A stretch of 64,000 nucleotides of DNA from Ailanthus altissimus (taxonomy: Eukaryota > Streptophyta > Magnoliopsida > Sapindales > Simaroubaceae). This document shows, piece after piece, positions 44,561-56,763 of this stretch (position 1 is its first letter; each line of letters opens with the position of its first letter). The translations under genes were made by a program, and so were the position numbers. The stretch covers positions 15,349,501-15,413,500 of the forward strand of contig OX327711.1 of NCBI GenBank assembly GCA_946807835.1, given 5' to 3'. The notes under the pieces were generated by a model. The model searched no databases. It had not been told where the DNA came from and saw nothing but the letters and a program-made list of their open reading frames with translations.

Positions 44561-46152
44561 TTAGCATTTGAGGCTAGTATTGGCTGGGTATTAGATACCA
44601 CAAGTCATTCTCATATCTGCAATATATTGTAAAGTCTGAAAGAAGTTAGATTGCTACAATTGAGAGAGGTACAACTTCGAGTAGAAAATAGTGATCTCCT
44701 ACGGGTCGAGACTGTAGGACATTATGATTTGATTCTCTCTTGTAATAAAAGTATTGTACTTTATAACTGTTATTTTGTGCCTGTTATAATCAGACAGATT
44801 ATCTCTCTTCCTGTACTTGATAGTAAAGGGTATCATATGTATATTAAGAACCGCTTTTTATATTATATGATATGTTTAATGTTTTATTAGCTGAGTGTCA
44901 GTTAATTAATGGGCATTATGTTTTGGATACAAAGAGAAATGTCATGAATGTACAGGGTAGCACTAGTAATAGTGCAGAAGCTTTAAATGATACTGAATTG
45001 TGGCACATGAGATTAGGTCATATAGGTGTGAGACGCTTAACCCATTTGGTTAAGAATGGTCGAATACCTAATCTGACTATAGAACCTTACCTAGTTTGTG
45101 AATCTTGTATTCAAGAAAAAAATGACTAAATCTCTATTCACTAGTGTTGGATATCGTGCCACTGATTTATTAGAACTAATACATAGTGATGTATACGGTC
45201 CAATGAATCACGCTACAATTGGTGGATTTCAATACTTTGTTATCTTTATCGATGATTTGTCACGATAAGGGTGTGTGTTTCTTATGAAACATAAGTCAGA
45301 AACCTTTAAAAAGTTCAAAGAGTTTAGACTTAAAGTACAGAAATAAACTGGTATGTATGTCAAATGGCTTTGATCAAATCGAGGCGGTGAGTATACGAGT
45401 AATGAATTTTCTAATTATTTAAAGAAGAATGGAATTCTAGCTTAGTATAGTCCTGCAGATACTCCGCAATACAATAGTGTGTCGGAGAGGAGGAATCGAA
45501 CTTTATTGGATATGGTCCAATCGATGATGAGCTTTACCGATCTACTTGAATATCTTTGAGGTTATGCTCTGAAAACTGCAGCTCATATATTGAACAGAAT
45601 TCCATTTAAAGCTGCTCTAACCACTCCACATGAGATGTTGAATGGAAAGAAACTAAGTCTTAAATATTTTGAGATTTAAGGTTGTCCTACTTACGTAAAA
45701 GTTAAGCAATAGGATAAACTTGCACCCATGGGGTACAAGCATCGGTTCGTTGGATATCTCAAGAATTCAATGAGATACCAAATCTATGATCTCAATGAAC
45801 GAATGTATTTATTTCTGGATATGCCACTTTTCTTAAGAAAGAGTTTCTCATGGATCATGGAGGTTGTAGAAAGATTGTGCTTGATGAAGCAAAGCATAAC
45901 GAACATAAACCCGAGATGGAACCTCGAAATCAATTGAGTGGAATACCTTTAACAAACCCTCCATGTAGGTCTGAAAGAATATCCAAGCCACTTACTAGCT
46001 ATGGTCAAATGCCTAAAAGTGTACTTAGAGTTTTCTTAGTGGAAGAAAATGATTCTTTAACCTATAAGAATGCAATGTTAGACATCAACTTGGGAAAGTG
46101 GCAAGAAGCCATGAAATTCAAAATTGACTCAAATCATCACAATCAAGTCTGA
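44561..46152 (+). pseudogene. Copia element B protease, integrase and linker
   Basis: The protease site appears as WVLDTTSHSHIC at about 44583-44620, where DTT replaces the usual DTG/DSG. The GAG-pre-integrase motif LWHMRLGHIG is at about 44998-45030. The integrase core has HSDVYGPM (45183-45210), a FIDDLSR block (45247-45270) and a late S-ERRNRTLL block (45483-45510). The linker to RT ends around 46152. Stops and frame changes throughout. The open frames at 44651-45129 and 45728-46152 are pieces of it. Confidence 0.8.
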
Positions 46153-46260
46153 AACTTTGTTAAGCTTCCTGAATGAATAGTTTCTATTAGTTGTAAATGA
46201 ATTTACAAACAGAAACGTGGGTCCAATGAAAAGGTAGAGACTTTCAAAGCCCGATTAATG

Positions 46261-47290
46261 AGTTTGCGCTAGTTTTGGGTCGAGTATCTTAGGCAAGTTT
46301 GGAATTTGGGCTAGTGTTTTTTTGGCCGATTAATTCTTTTTATATGTTTGTATTTTGGGAATTTTTAGGACATTTTTTTAATTAGATTTTAATAAGGTTT
46401 GACATACTTATTTATTTTTTATTGTGTTTTGAAAAATTTTAAGACATTTTTATGAAATGTATATTGGGTTTTATTTCGAAAAATTATATGAATTTCTTTT
46501 ATTGATTTAAGTGGATTACCTGAATAATAAATTCAATTTTTTCAATTTTCCTATCATTTTTTTTAATCATTTGAATTGAATTTTGAATTTTTTTTAGCAA
46601 TTTAGAAATTGGATTAAATTAAATTATATATTTTTATTATTAAATTGAATTAAAGTATTAAGGATTTAAGTTTATATAAAAATATAATTATAAATTAAAT
46701 AAATTATTGATCAACTCTCTCCGATTCAATTCTGACCATATACCTATCTCACTCCTTTATATTTTTTACAAAATTATAATAATTCCTAATATTGTAATCA
46801 CTCAAAACAAATTATCAATCTCCAATAAATAATTTTTTCATGTAAATTAATGAAATTTATACAACAAATTCTATTAGGAATTTCTACAAGTTTGGATATT
46901 CTTTGTCATTAATTGGTAATATATTAAAAGATACAAATTTTATATCTTAATTTTGTAAATCTAATATCACTCTTATCTATTAAGATGTGAGAAGTAAAAC
47001 TACAAATTCAAACACTTATCAAATCTATTAATTATTGTGATTTAAACAAGCTAAACAATTATTAAGAGGCCATAAATAACTTTTAATTATATATAGTTAA
47101 AATCGTTAATAATTTTCTATCAGTTCAAACACATATAAATTTTATATTCAATTGTCTTTGAGAATTTTAAGAGTGAGATAAATTTATAATTTTTTATATT
47201 TATTAATTTATATTGATATAAATCCTTATTGATATGAATGATGGTATTGTTGTGTCTTATTTTGATGGATAATTGCAGATGTTTGAGTAC
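46261..47290. other. AT-rich DNA after truncated copia element B
   Basis: No gene or clear repeat structure could be supported; frequent T and A runs. Confidence 0.5.
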
Positions 47291-50200
47291 GTGTCTATTT
47301 GGTTGAGTTTTTTTACCGATCAAAAGAGTTTTTTTAATGTTAAAAGCTTTTTTTAATTTTTTGATGACTTTTGATTGTAATTAGTGTTGAAACTAATGCT
47401 TATATGCCATTTTAATTTTGTATAAATATTAATTATTTAATATTTATACAATAAACATTTCATATTAAATCGTTAATTCTATAATATATGGTATCATACT
47501 TATAATGCTACAAATATTGTATGATCTGAAGGAGTTCATATATAATTTAAAGGAGTTTAGACCAGTGTTAAGAGTTAACAACACGGAGAGTTATAATTAT
47601 TAAGAGTTAGTGCTGCTAAGAGTTAGCAGGTTATAAGAGTAAGCTATATTTAAGGAGTTAGAGCCTTATCTATAATGGGACAAAGACTTGAGAGTATACT
47701 AGTAATCACATAGTTGCAATAAGTGTTAGAAAATGTCATTATGCAAGTATGCTATTAAACACTATGTTCATGATATATTTTCTCCGACGCGAGTCTATCG
47801 ATGAATCACTTTTATACATAAATTTGTGTATGTTACATCTGTATGGTATAAATGATTATTTTTAGCTGATCATGGGCTTACCGGAAGCTCGTATAGGCAT
47901 ATGGGTATTCAGTTATGACTAGATACTAAACAAACTCACGAGAACCTCTAATATACGTCTCGTGAAATAATAAATAGAGGATCTTATCTAGTTAAGTAGT
48001 ATTTGTGATCCTTTAATCTGAGTGCCACGGTGGGCTTGTAAATGATTCACCATATTTGGGTTCCATGTATGTGAGAGACTTTTCATGGTCTGATCGCTAT
48101 ATGTTGCTGGGTATAATTCAATGCTCATGAAGTCCAATGTGAGTAGATATGGGGTCTATCAGCTCACATGGATGAGTTATATATATTGATGCTCTAAGAT
48201 TGTATTTTAGAAAGTCTTCTGACCATAAGCATAAATCTGAGAAAAGAGTTTTTCATAGGGTTAAACAATATTACAAAAGTATTTCTGTATATTGTTTATC
48301 AAAATATAAATTTGAAGGTAAGTTTATGGATAAGCACGTGCAAATTTAGTGGTGGTAATCTATGTCTCTGTTCATCCAGGATATAGGTGATAGAAGGATT
48401 ATACGAATATATTATGACCTCAGTTTGTATAGTCTAACGCGCTGATTTGTAATATCTGTGACATATGCGTAACGCATTGATCATAGACTCATGAAATAGT
48501 TTTATTTGACAAATCGAGCGTGGACCTAGGGAGTTCCATAATATAAAATATACTTACTGTGCACTGAGGTAGCATATTAGATTGAATAATTTAATCCAAT
48601 AATTTTAGTAAATTAGGATATTTATTTCAAATTCCCTTATGATGTGCACGTGTCAAGACTTAAGAGTTAAGTACATTAATTGATTAACAATAGTTGTTGA
48701 TTAATGAAATGATGACACATAACACATTATAGGCCATTTATTTTTTGACTTTGTAATTACCAAAATGACTTTACTTGTGAGACAAGTAATGTTATTTATT
48801 TATTCAAAATATTTTAAATAAATAAATGTATTAATAATTGTTATTAATATTATTTATTAAATCAAATAATTGTTATATTAATGAATGACACATATTTATT
48901 TGTTATTAAACAAATAAAAGAAAAATACAAATGCATGATGGTGAGGGCGTGGTGTTTGTGACTATTAAAGAGGGAAAATAAATAAATCAACAAAAATGAA
49001 AATGTTTAATTTTTACTCAAGAGATGGTCGGCAAACATCAAAAGAAATGAAAGCAAAAGTGTTTTGTTTAGTCAATAAATGCTATAATATTTAAATTAAC
49101 GCATGTTTATTTGTTTTATAAAAACAAAGGAGAAACATATGAATGGCTTAAGGCATGACCTCTTGTACATGGTGGGCCATTCTTTATTGGCCATTATTTG
49201 AAGAAAAATGACTAATATAAAAATAAATTGATTTTTTTTAAAGGGTGTGGGATTCGTCCATTTTTAATAAATGTGAGGGAAAGAGTAATTTTTCCAACAG
49301 TTGGAGAAGTTTTTATCTTCTCCATGGAAGAATGGCTCTGCCAACTAAGAGAGGAAGAGAGAGATTAGTGTTTTTTAGCAAATATTTTTCTCTATTAACA
49401 TTGTTCATCTTCTTCCTCATCTAAGCTCATAGTCAGCCATGAGTGAGCAATTAAGTGTTTGTTTTTTTTTTGTTGATTCAAGAGTTGAATTAACAAAAAT
49501 AATTTTAATTGCTTAGAAACTAATGTAATTAGTTAAGGAGTTTAACTAATAATCTCAAGCTTAAAGAGTTAACCATTTGCTGTTTAAGAGTTAAACACTA
49601 TTGCTGAAAATTGGAGTTGTTATTCTAGCGACCCAAGCTCATTCTAGTTGGGTCCTAGAATTGCCAGTGAGTGCGCTTCGTGATAGACTCTAATTTGATA
49701 ATTTTCAAAGGCTTGACAGGTGATTCTCAATCTTTATTTTCATTAAAGTTATGAAACTTAAAATTTAAATGTGTTTATCGTACTACGAAATTAGATTTTC
49801 AGTTCTGTTGCATTAATTTATGTATGAGGTGCATAAATTTTATTATGATGCATATAGCACATGCACGCACCCTAAAGAATTAGTACATTATTAATTAGAG
49901 AAAAGTTTTTAGAGATTAAAAAAAAAAAATTTTGCTTTTACTTATAAAAACTCAAAATTTGTGTTTTGGAGAGTAGAGCTTTTTGAGCCTTTTTAATATT
50001 TGTGTAATGCCACATATATCATAATATTATTTTCTTATTTTCATATAATACCCTTAATAAAAATAAATTCTATTAACTTAACATATTTTTAATATTTTTT
50101 TAAAAGTCATAATATTTATAATTTTTTATATCTCTACAACCATTATATTTTTACAAGAATCTACTAAATTTTGTTGTTGATTATTTTATTTTATAAATAA

Positions 50201-50570
50201 AAGAAGTATTATTTTATTTTTAATTTTTGTACCAAACATAATAATTTATATTGATTCGTTGATTACTATATAATAATTCTGCTTAATTATTGTGTTTTAA
50301 GAAATTAAATTCAAGAAAATACATGATAAATTTAAATTATATATAAAAATATTGAATTATTTAGAATTTGAATATAAGTTTTGTTTAATATCCTTTTTGA
50401 TAATTTAATAATAAATAAGCACTTTTAAGAATATATAACTAAACGATTTAGTACTTTAAAATGGTTCTTTTAATTGACAACCAAACGATCAAGAATATTT
50501 TCTTAAAAGATATATTTTAAAAAGCTCTACTTTTAAAAGTTTTGTTTAGAAAACTTCACCAAACGAGCGT
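47291..50570. mobile_element. Possible hAT-like MITE split by a solo LTR
   Basis: The left end reads GTCTATTTGGTTGAGTTTT and the right end, inverted, CGCTCGTTTGGTGAAGTTTT, giving imperfect inverted ends. Both flanks also share AAAAGCT and GTAGAGCTTTT words in inverted positions. Without the solo LTR the element would be about 770 bp. No clear target duplication was found, and the right end lies inside a direct repeat shared with 51493-51580, so the border is uncertain. Confidence 0.35.
47385..49893 (+). mobile_element. Solo LTR related to copia element B
   Basis: About 2.5 kb, starting TGTTGAAACT and ending ACATTATTA (an expected CA end changed to TA). It is flanked by ATTAG on both sides (47380-47384 and 49894-49898; the identity extends to TAATTAG if the LTR end bases are included). 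It is colinear with the LTR at 38577-40965. Its own target duplication shows it inserted independently and later recombined to a solo LTR, rather than being the 3' end of element B. Confidence 0.68.
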
Positions 50571-50609
50571 TACATGTTACATGAAATATAGTATGTTAAT
50601 TAATAATAT
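50521..50609. repeat. Direct repeat, copy 1
   Basis: An 89-bp segment beginning AAAGCTCTACTTTTAAAAG and ending GTATGTTAATTAATAATA. A diverged copy of the same length lies at 51493-51580, about 970 bp away in the same orientation. Confidence 0.7.
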
Positions 50610-51492
50610 TTGAAATTCTCAGTTTCTCGAAACCTTGAGAATTTATTTCCGTGCCCTTGGATCTTCGAGGGATTTTCGATAATGAACATCCTTTTATGTT
50701 TAATCGATTCCAAAAGCATTTTCTAAGACAAAGTTATCTTCTTGCAAGAGAAAATACTTCGACGTTTAAGTCAATAACAGTTAAAAGAAGTAAGTGTTGT
50801 TTTCTATGTGTGGATACTCTCGGAGATTAATCAAAAGATCTAAAGAGTGTTTGGATTCTTAGTTATGCTTTTCGATGTATTTTTCTGAATGAATGTAGAA
50901 TGTATATTGTATGTTTTATATAGTGTATGGAGTTCAATCCGTTTTAGGATTAGAGTGACATAATCAATTTCTTTAATGAATTATGTTTTTCTTAAGAGAA
51001 GTTTAATCATTATTCTTTTTCAAGTATAAAACTGATTAATTATAAGATAAGTCGTAGTTATGATCAGTTATAACCTCAATCAAATATGTGATAAAACTTA
51101 TCAAACATGCTATGAAAGTTTAACCGATATGTAATATTCATAATCTTACTAGGATAAAACTATAAAAGACATATGTAAAGGGAGAAGTATTCAAACCTAA
51201 CTCAAATTGTTAGTCCGTTTTTTATTGGGAGACGCGTGGGAAGCTTAAGTTTGAACGAGACTTTTCTTTCAAAATTGGGTTTGAACTCTTATTCTCTAAA
51301 TGATATTTCGATAATTGTGATCTCTACAGGCCCTTAACTTAGTCTAAGAACCCACTCGCCTAGTGTCAGTTCCTTTGTTATTTTCGGGCTTTTGGTCTCG
51401 GGCATTTAGTTAAGCCTTTCCCCCCCTTTTAAGTGACTCTCTAATTAGGCTTAAGCTATGTTGAGTTGTATCCAATTATGAGCCCTATTTTG

Positions 51493-51580
51493 AAAGCCCT
51501 ACTTCCAAAAACTCTATTTAAAATATTTGGTTAAACAAGCCTTACATGTAAAATGAAATACGATATGTTAATTAATAATA
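51493..51580. repeat. Direct repeat, copy 2
   Basis: Begins AAAGCCCTACTTCCAAAA and ends ATATGTTAATTAATAATA; partner of 50521-50609. The 0.9 kb between the copies has no recognisable coding or terminal structure. Confidence 0.7.
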
Positions 51581-51594
51581 CCAAAATATTAATT

Positions 51595-52740
51595 ATAAGC
51601 ATAAATCATTAACAAATCAAATAATACAATTCAATTGCAATAAATATAGATTAGAGTTATTATCTTGAATACCTTTGAAGTAAAGCATAATTACACAAAT
51701 ATCTGAGAGATTCCAAAAATTGACATTAATATTCAAAGGTTTGATAAAATATGCACTAATGTCATACCGTTAGAAATATTCTATTAAAGTTAATAGATTC
51801 TTTATTAATGTGCATGAAATGATCAAATTACCCTTTCAATAAAGATTTTAAAATTTCACCTTAATAAAATCCTTTAAAAAATTAAAAAAATTATAAATTA
51901 ATAATAATAATAATAATAAAATTAAAACTCTTAAAAAATTAAAAAATATAAAAATACAAAAAGACCAATCCATGTGGGCATTTTGTTCACTCTATTTAGG
52001 CGACCATTTGGCCGCTTGAACCAAGCGGGCAAAATGACCAATGGGTCCATTTTTTTTTATTGTTTTAAATTATTTTTTATTGTTAATATTTATAACCTCT
52101 GCATGTAATTTTTTTATTGTGACATATGTCATTCTGAATTGACATATTTTCATTTAATTTAATTTGTAATATGAAATGATTTTAAAGCCATCCTCTTGTT
52201 AAATATTATAAAAAAATTTCTAACAAAGGGATAATGTTGATATTTTTTAAACCTTTTAAGTATTAATATTAAATTTTGAAACTCTCGTCTATTTGTATAA
52301 TTAAGCTTTATTTCAAAATTATACATGATAATAACCCTATAAATTAACTTTCCATAAATGATAGTATAGTCACTAGTCAATTTGAGAGTTGACAAATTAG
52401 AGTAAAAGCAATTTATAATTATTGAGGAAACTTAAAAAATTATTTTGAGTTTTTTTTTAGGGTTCACAAATCTTAAATTGGTTCAGGAAATATCTCGTTT
52501 CGAATTCGTAAAGGACCCGAGTTGTCCCATTGTAAAGACCCGTTTTTATTTTAACTCGAAATCTTCGGTCAAGACACCTAGGATGGGTCGAGAACAGTCC
52601 TTTGCGTTTGCCCGTCCCAAAATTTATTTATTTTGGGAGTGCTAGAAGAATTCCTTTGATTATGTTAAAACAGAAAATATTATATTTAAAAATAAAACTG
52701 AATAGCAATATTAGGATAACAACTTTGTGGAGTCCGCGTG
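51595..52740. other. Intergenic DNA upstream of psbQ
   Basis: No gene is supported. An (AAT/TAA)n run occurs at about 51900-51920. The three short frames between 52159 and 52868 show no domain. Confidence 0.5.
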
Positions 52741-52802
52741 TCGAAAACACATCAGTGCACAGCGAAACCCAATCCAACTTGTCAAAGAGAAGAATCATGA
52801 AG

Positions 52803-52870
52803 GACACGTGTCGAGAAGCAATTGGTAAAAGCCATAGCCAACTTATCCTAGCAGAAAATAGCAGATAAGG
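52803..52870 (+). promoter_or_regulatory. G-box and I-box cluster upstream of psbQ
   Basis: A palindromic G-box GACACGTGTC (52803-52812) is followed by an inverted I-box CTTATCC (52842-52848) and a direct I-box GATAAGG (52864-52870), 150-220 bp before the start codon. G-box plus I-box pairs are typical of light-regulated nuclear photosynthesis genes, and ACGT-core boxes can also bind bZIP factors of other pathways. Activity is inferred from position and content. Confidence 0.6.
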
Positions 52871-53022
52871 TTCTGCCCAAAATCAATCTACATCGCAGAA
52901 AACAACGAACAAAACTTGAGTCACATCAGTCACCCAAGTACCCGAAAATTATATTTCACGTTTCTCTGTTAACTCTCCACCAACTGGAACAAGAAGAAAA
53001 TTTCTGAAAGGGAATCAGTGAA

Positions 53023-53990
53023 ATGGCACAAGCTGTGGCGTCAATGGCTGGCTTACGTGGATCCTCTCAGGCTGTCCTGGAAGGTAGCCTCCAGCTTAGT
53101 GGTTCAACCCGCTTGAACGCTTCCAACAACACAAGAATCAATGTGACTCGCCCCGGTTTCACCGTTAGAGCCCAGCAGGGATCAAACGAGCCTGAAACTA
53201 GCCGCCGGGCCATGATTGGTCTTGTTGCTGGTGGTTTGGCCTCAGGTTCCTTTGTTCAAGCTGTGCTCGCTGATGCCATTCCAATCAAAGTTGGCCCCCC
53301 TCCTCCACCTTCCGGCGGATTGCGTAAGTTTTATAAATTGCCATTAATCCCTATATATATATATATATATATCATTTTATTACCTCAAAAATCTTTTGTC
53401 AAATGGCAAATCTTATTTGATGTTGGAATGCTTGCAGCTGGAACTCTCAACTCTGATCAACCAAGAGACTTGGAGCTGCCACTGAAGGAAAGGTTCTTTC
53501 TCCAGCCACTTCCTCCGTCTGAGGCAGCTCAAAGAGCAAAGGAGTCAGCTAAGGACATTGTTAATGTGAAGCAATTGATAGACAAGAAAGCATGGCCCTA
53601 TGTTCAGAACGATCTGCGTCTCAAGGCTGAGTATCTTCGCTATGATCTCAACACTGTCATTTCTGCTAAGCCCAAAGATGAGAAGAAATCCCTCAAGGAC
53701 CTCACTGGAAAGCTCTTCCAGGATATCAGCAATGTGAGTTTTTAATGCTGACCCTCCGGAGCTCTCCATAGTTAATTTTCATTCATTGAAAAAAAATACG
53801 AATAATCAGTAGTTTTAGTGAAAATGTTATGTTCAGTGCTTTTTCTTTGTGGAATTGATTTTTCTTTTTTAATTTTTGTTTTGTTTATCAGCTGGACCAT
53901 GCAGCAAAGATTAAGAGCACTCCTCAAGCAGAGAAGTACTATGCCGAGACTGTGTCTACCCTGAATGATGTTCTTTCCAAGCTTGGCTAA
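53023..53990 (+). CDS. psbQ: PsbQ, oxygen-evolving enhancer protein 3, chloroplast
   Basis: The extrinsic 16-kDa subunit of photosystem II on the lumenal side, which helps hold the calcium and chloride needed for water oxidation. Three exons: 53023-53323, 53438-53733 and 53892-53990, encoding 231 aa. Residues 1 to about 50 form a Ser/Ala-rich stromal transit peptide. A twin-arginine signal (RR at 61-62) followed by a hydrophobic stretch ends in VLA at 81-83, so cleavage after Ala83 leaves a mature protein of about 148 aa. The mature N-terminus has [18 protein letters not shown], as in the plant family, followed by the four-helix bundle ([29 protein letters not shown]). Introns are GT-AG; intron 1 contains a TA run. 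The start agrees with family N-termini. Confidence 0.97.
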
Positions 53991-54379
53991 AAGATATTAG
54001 TGTAATTTGATGTAAGCTATGTTTATCATTTTGTGAGACGTTTCTGTGAATTTTTATTGGAAGGGAAATCTAGTTCATAAAGTTTACTGTACTTCTCAAG
54101 TTATGAGACCTTTGCTTTGCATGCCAACATAGGAATCTAAGCGGGGAAAATGAGAAAACTATTGACACTCCGCTCAAGTATTGGCAATACTTTGTGTGGC
54201 AGGAATGTTATATAATTTTAACTGGCCAAGCCTCTCGTAGACAGGGACTCAAACATGGAGCATCAAATCCGGTAGCAGCGTCCTGCATTGAATTTCAATG
54301 TTCTATAATAAACGGTAAGCAAAAGCTAAGTTTGCAAAAACAAAACTAAACAAAGATGCAATGTAGATGTTATCTTGAT

Positions 54380-55275
54380 CCAAAACAAAAACTGAAGAAA
54401 AAAATACACTTGAATGACATAATCAACTGAAACTTTATCATAAGTATAGAAAGAATTATCCGAGTAAAGGAATGAAGACAAACAACTAGAACAAAAGAAG
54501 ATGATCGATGTGTGACCCATTTCAACTTTACAAGTCCTTTTTTTGGTTCTATATTCTCTGCTCTCATCCCTTTGAAAGATAATACGCCAGGCTGTAATTT
54601 ACAAACTTCCAAATTAGAAATTCTCTCAGTCGTTGTTGTACCCCGGTGAACACCATAGACAAATATTTTCTTCCCCTTGGATACAATTTACCTTTTTAAA
54701 GGTCAAAGGAAAAAGGAACTGGGTTTTTTAAATCTTGATGCTCTCTCAAAAGTGTCAAGGGAGCGATAATCTTCTTTTCACTCCATTTCTGATTTTTTTG
54801 ATCTTCTAAAACAATTACATTCAGCTTCTCCTCAACAATATCAGCTCCAGCTAGGAATTCATTCCAGATTAAAGCCCAAACTTTACTCAAATCAGAGAAG
54901 ACACCTTGAGGCAAAGTATTAGTGAAGAAACTCTCACGCGATATCATGACTATAAATATCAGAGTGGACATATGATCCAACAATGCATTCTCTCTCAAAA
55001 AAAAAAAAAAATTGATTCACTTAACGATTTTTCGAAATTCAACTGCTTCTTGCTTTTTCAAATATGGGGATTTTGAGGCTTCTCCACTTATCATCTTTAT
55101 CAATGGTAAGAACCTCAAAGCTTTCCAAAAACTTTTTACTTTCATCATAATATACACAAACCTGCTTGAAATTGCAAGTTGATTCATCACCACTAATGGT
55201 CATTTTGCAAGTCCCTTTGAGAGGATTAGGCAGATAAAGAACTTGTTACTTTTTAGAAGAAGTACCCCTTTCTAA
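54380..55275 (-). pseudogene. F-box-associated-domain gene remnant
   Basis: Minus-strand remains of an F-box protein's C-terminal interaction domain (FBA type, which selects ubiquitination targets in SCF complexes). From 55275 downward there is LPNPLKGTCK followed by a VCVYYDESKKF stretch and DDKWRSLKIP. The 100-codon frame at 54696-54998 then carries KLNVIVLEDQKNQKWSEK, LTLLREH and PVPFSFDL pieces. Frame 54326-54520 has a YDL/GHTSIIFF-like end. The blocks are in different frames, separated by stops, and their order is only partly that of an intact domain. No F-box motif was found upstream. Its 3' end faces the psbQ 3' end. Confidence 0.55.
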
Positions 55276-55714
55276 TATCAACCCAGTGTGTGGAAGGTAC
55301 TTGTTTTGTTCGGTATGCATTTAGTTGGTAAGCACATGATGTTGTTAATTTGCAAACATGTTATAATAAGAAAATTATGCAACTATGACAAAAGAAAAGT
55401 AACGGGCAATGGTAGATCTTTAGTGAAATACATAGAGCGACAAGGAGAAAAAGAAAAATTGTTTTGAAGTCCGTTATGGGAAGTATGAGACGCGGTGTGT
55501 TTGAAATCAAATATTTGTTCTGAATATTTTGTTGACCCAATGTGTTAAGCCCCATCGGAAGTAAAACTTCTCCAAATTTGGTGGTTTAAGGCCAACCGAA
55601 GCCCAAGAATAATTTTCCAATTTTGGTGTTTTAAGCTCAAGTGAAGCCGACGAACAATTGTAACAAAGCTAACCTTTACAACTTAAAAGTGCATTCAGTG
55701 GATATATTATACCT

Positions 55715-55735
55715 ATATATATATATATATAAGGA
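55715..55735. repeat. (TA)n microsatellite
   Basis: About ten TA units, followed by a second short TA run near 55738-55746. Confidence 0.85.
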
Positions 55736-56108
55736 ATAAATATATATGGGAACAGCTAGCATGCAGCTGCAATATATACATAGAAAAGAACCTGAATATA
55801 GAAGGGAAGCGGAATAAAAACACGGAGGGAAAGATAAAGAAGAAGAGAAGAGGGAAATAAGGGGGAAAGTGAAATTAAAATTAAGGTAAACTGAAATGAA
55901 AAGAGACGTTAAAGCTCGGGTTAATACATACAAACAATGGACATATTAGGTTTTACGTGAGCCAAACACTGAAATTAGGTTGGAGTGAAACTCTAATATA
56001 CATAGCGAACATGTTCATATCACCACACCGACATTGAATTTAAATCAACATGTATAGGTGTGTCAACAAACTAGTTTTTACTTAGTTCAGTTAATTATAG
56101 GAAAACTG

Positions 56109-56339
56109 TTAGCTGTGGAATTGATAAGGTGCTCCAAAGATAAGGATACTGTTTAATGGGATCACTGTAAAGGGCAAAGGTTGCGGAATTGTGGGGGATA
56201 TTGTCATCATAAAACTACGACTGGATTGTAAAGTTGACACCCCCTGCAAATTATTATTGCCGTCTCCAACATTATAAGACATAAATGTGAAGTTGTCAAT
56301 ACATTTGTTTAATCTATCGTCAATTGTTGGGGGTGCCAT
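56109..56339 (-). CDS. Small hypothetical protein
   Basis: A 76-codon open frame starting MAPPTIDDRLNKCIDNF with Asn/Gly-rich and Pro-rich parts and a hydrophobic C-terminus. No domain or signal is recognised. Composition is less repetitive than the flanks, so it may be an exon of a lost gene, but there is no independent support for expression. Confidence 0.2.
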   Translation of the reverse strand: MAPPTIDDRLNKCIDNFTFMSYNVGDGNNNLQGVSTLQSSRSFMMTISPTIPQPLPFTVIPLNSILIFGAPYQFHS

Positions 56340-56492
56340 ACTTGCTTCATCGTTTCATGTGTCTGACCATTTTGCATTTCCTACATCGCCTCATCATAGT
56401 TACGCCATTTTTGGTCTTCTGTGGAGCCCTTTTGGTGAGTACAGTAATTGAAATTTATTAGTATTTAAGACAAATATGTATTTATGTAGAGT

Positions 56493-56763
56493 CAATTTAT
56501 TTGATTTATACATAAAAGTGGTTGAACTAATTCGTTTGATTTGTGTATAAATAGTGATTGAGCTAACTTATTTGATTTATGCATAAGTGATGATAATATA
56601 TTTAATTTGTGTATAAGTAGTGATGGTTGAACTTTTATTTAATTTGTGTATAAGTAGTGATGGTTGAACTTTTATTTAATTTGTGTATAAGTAGTGGTAG
56701 TTGAGTTAATTTATTTAACTTGTACATAAGAGGTTGTTGAGTTAAATTATTTGATTTAAATAT
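56493..56763. repeat. Tandem repeat, about 38-46-bp unit
   Basis: About six imperfect units built on TTTATTTGATTTGTGTATAA followed by GTAGTGATGGTTGAGCTAA. The two central copies (about 56605-56690) are almost identical. The array lies just upstream of copia relic C. Confidence 0.8.

Larger units (their letters stand above)
38577..46260 (+). mobile_element. Ty1/copia element B, truncated in RT
   Basis: A plus-strand copia retrotransposon with a 5' LTR (38577-40965), a primer-binding site (40971), a long leader, gag, protease, GAG-pre-integrase, integrase, and the very start of RT near 46160-46258 (a KARL-like motif). The rest of RT, RNase H and a 3' LTR do not follow, and the sequence changes to unrelated AT-rich DNA. 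Dozens of stops interrupt all domains. The leader carries a separate 1.4-kb insertion (41587-42964). A related LTR at 47385 has its own target duplication and is not treated as this element's 3' LTR. Confidence 0.8.
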
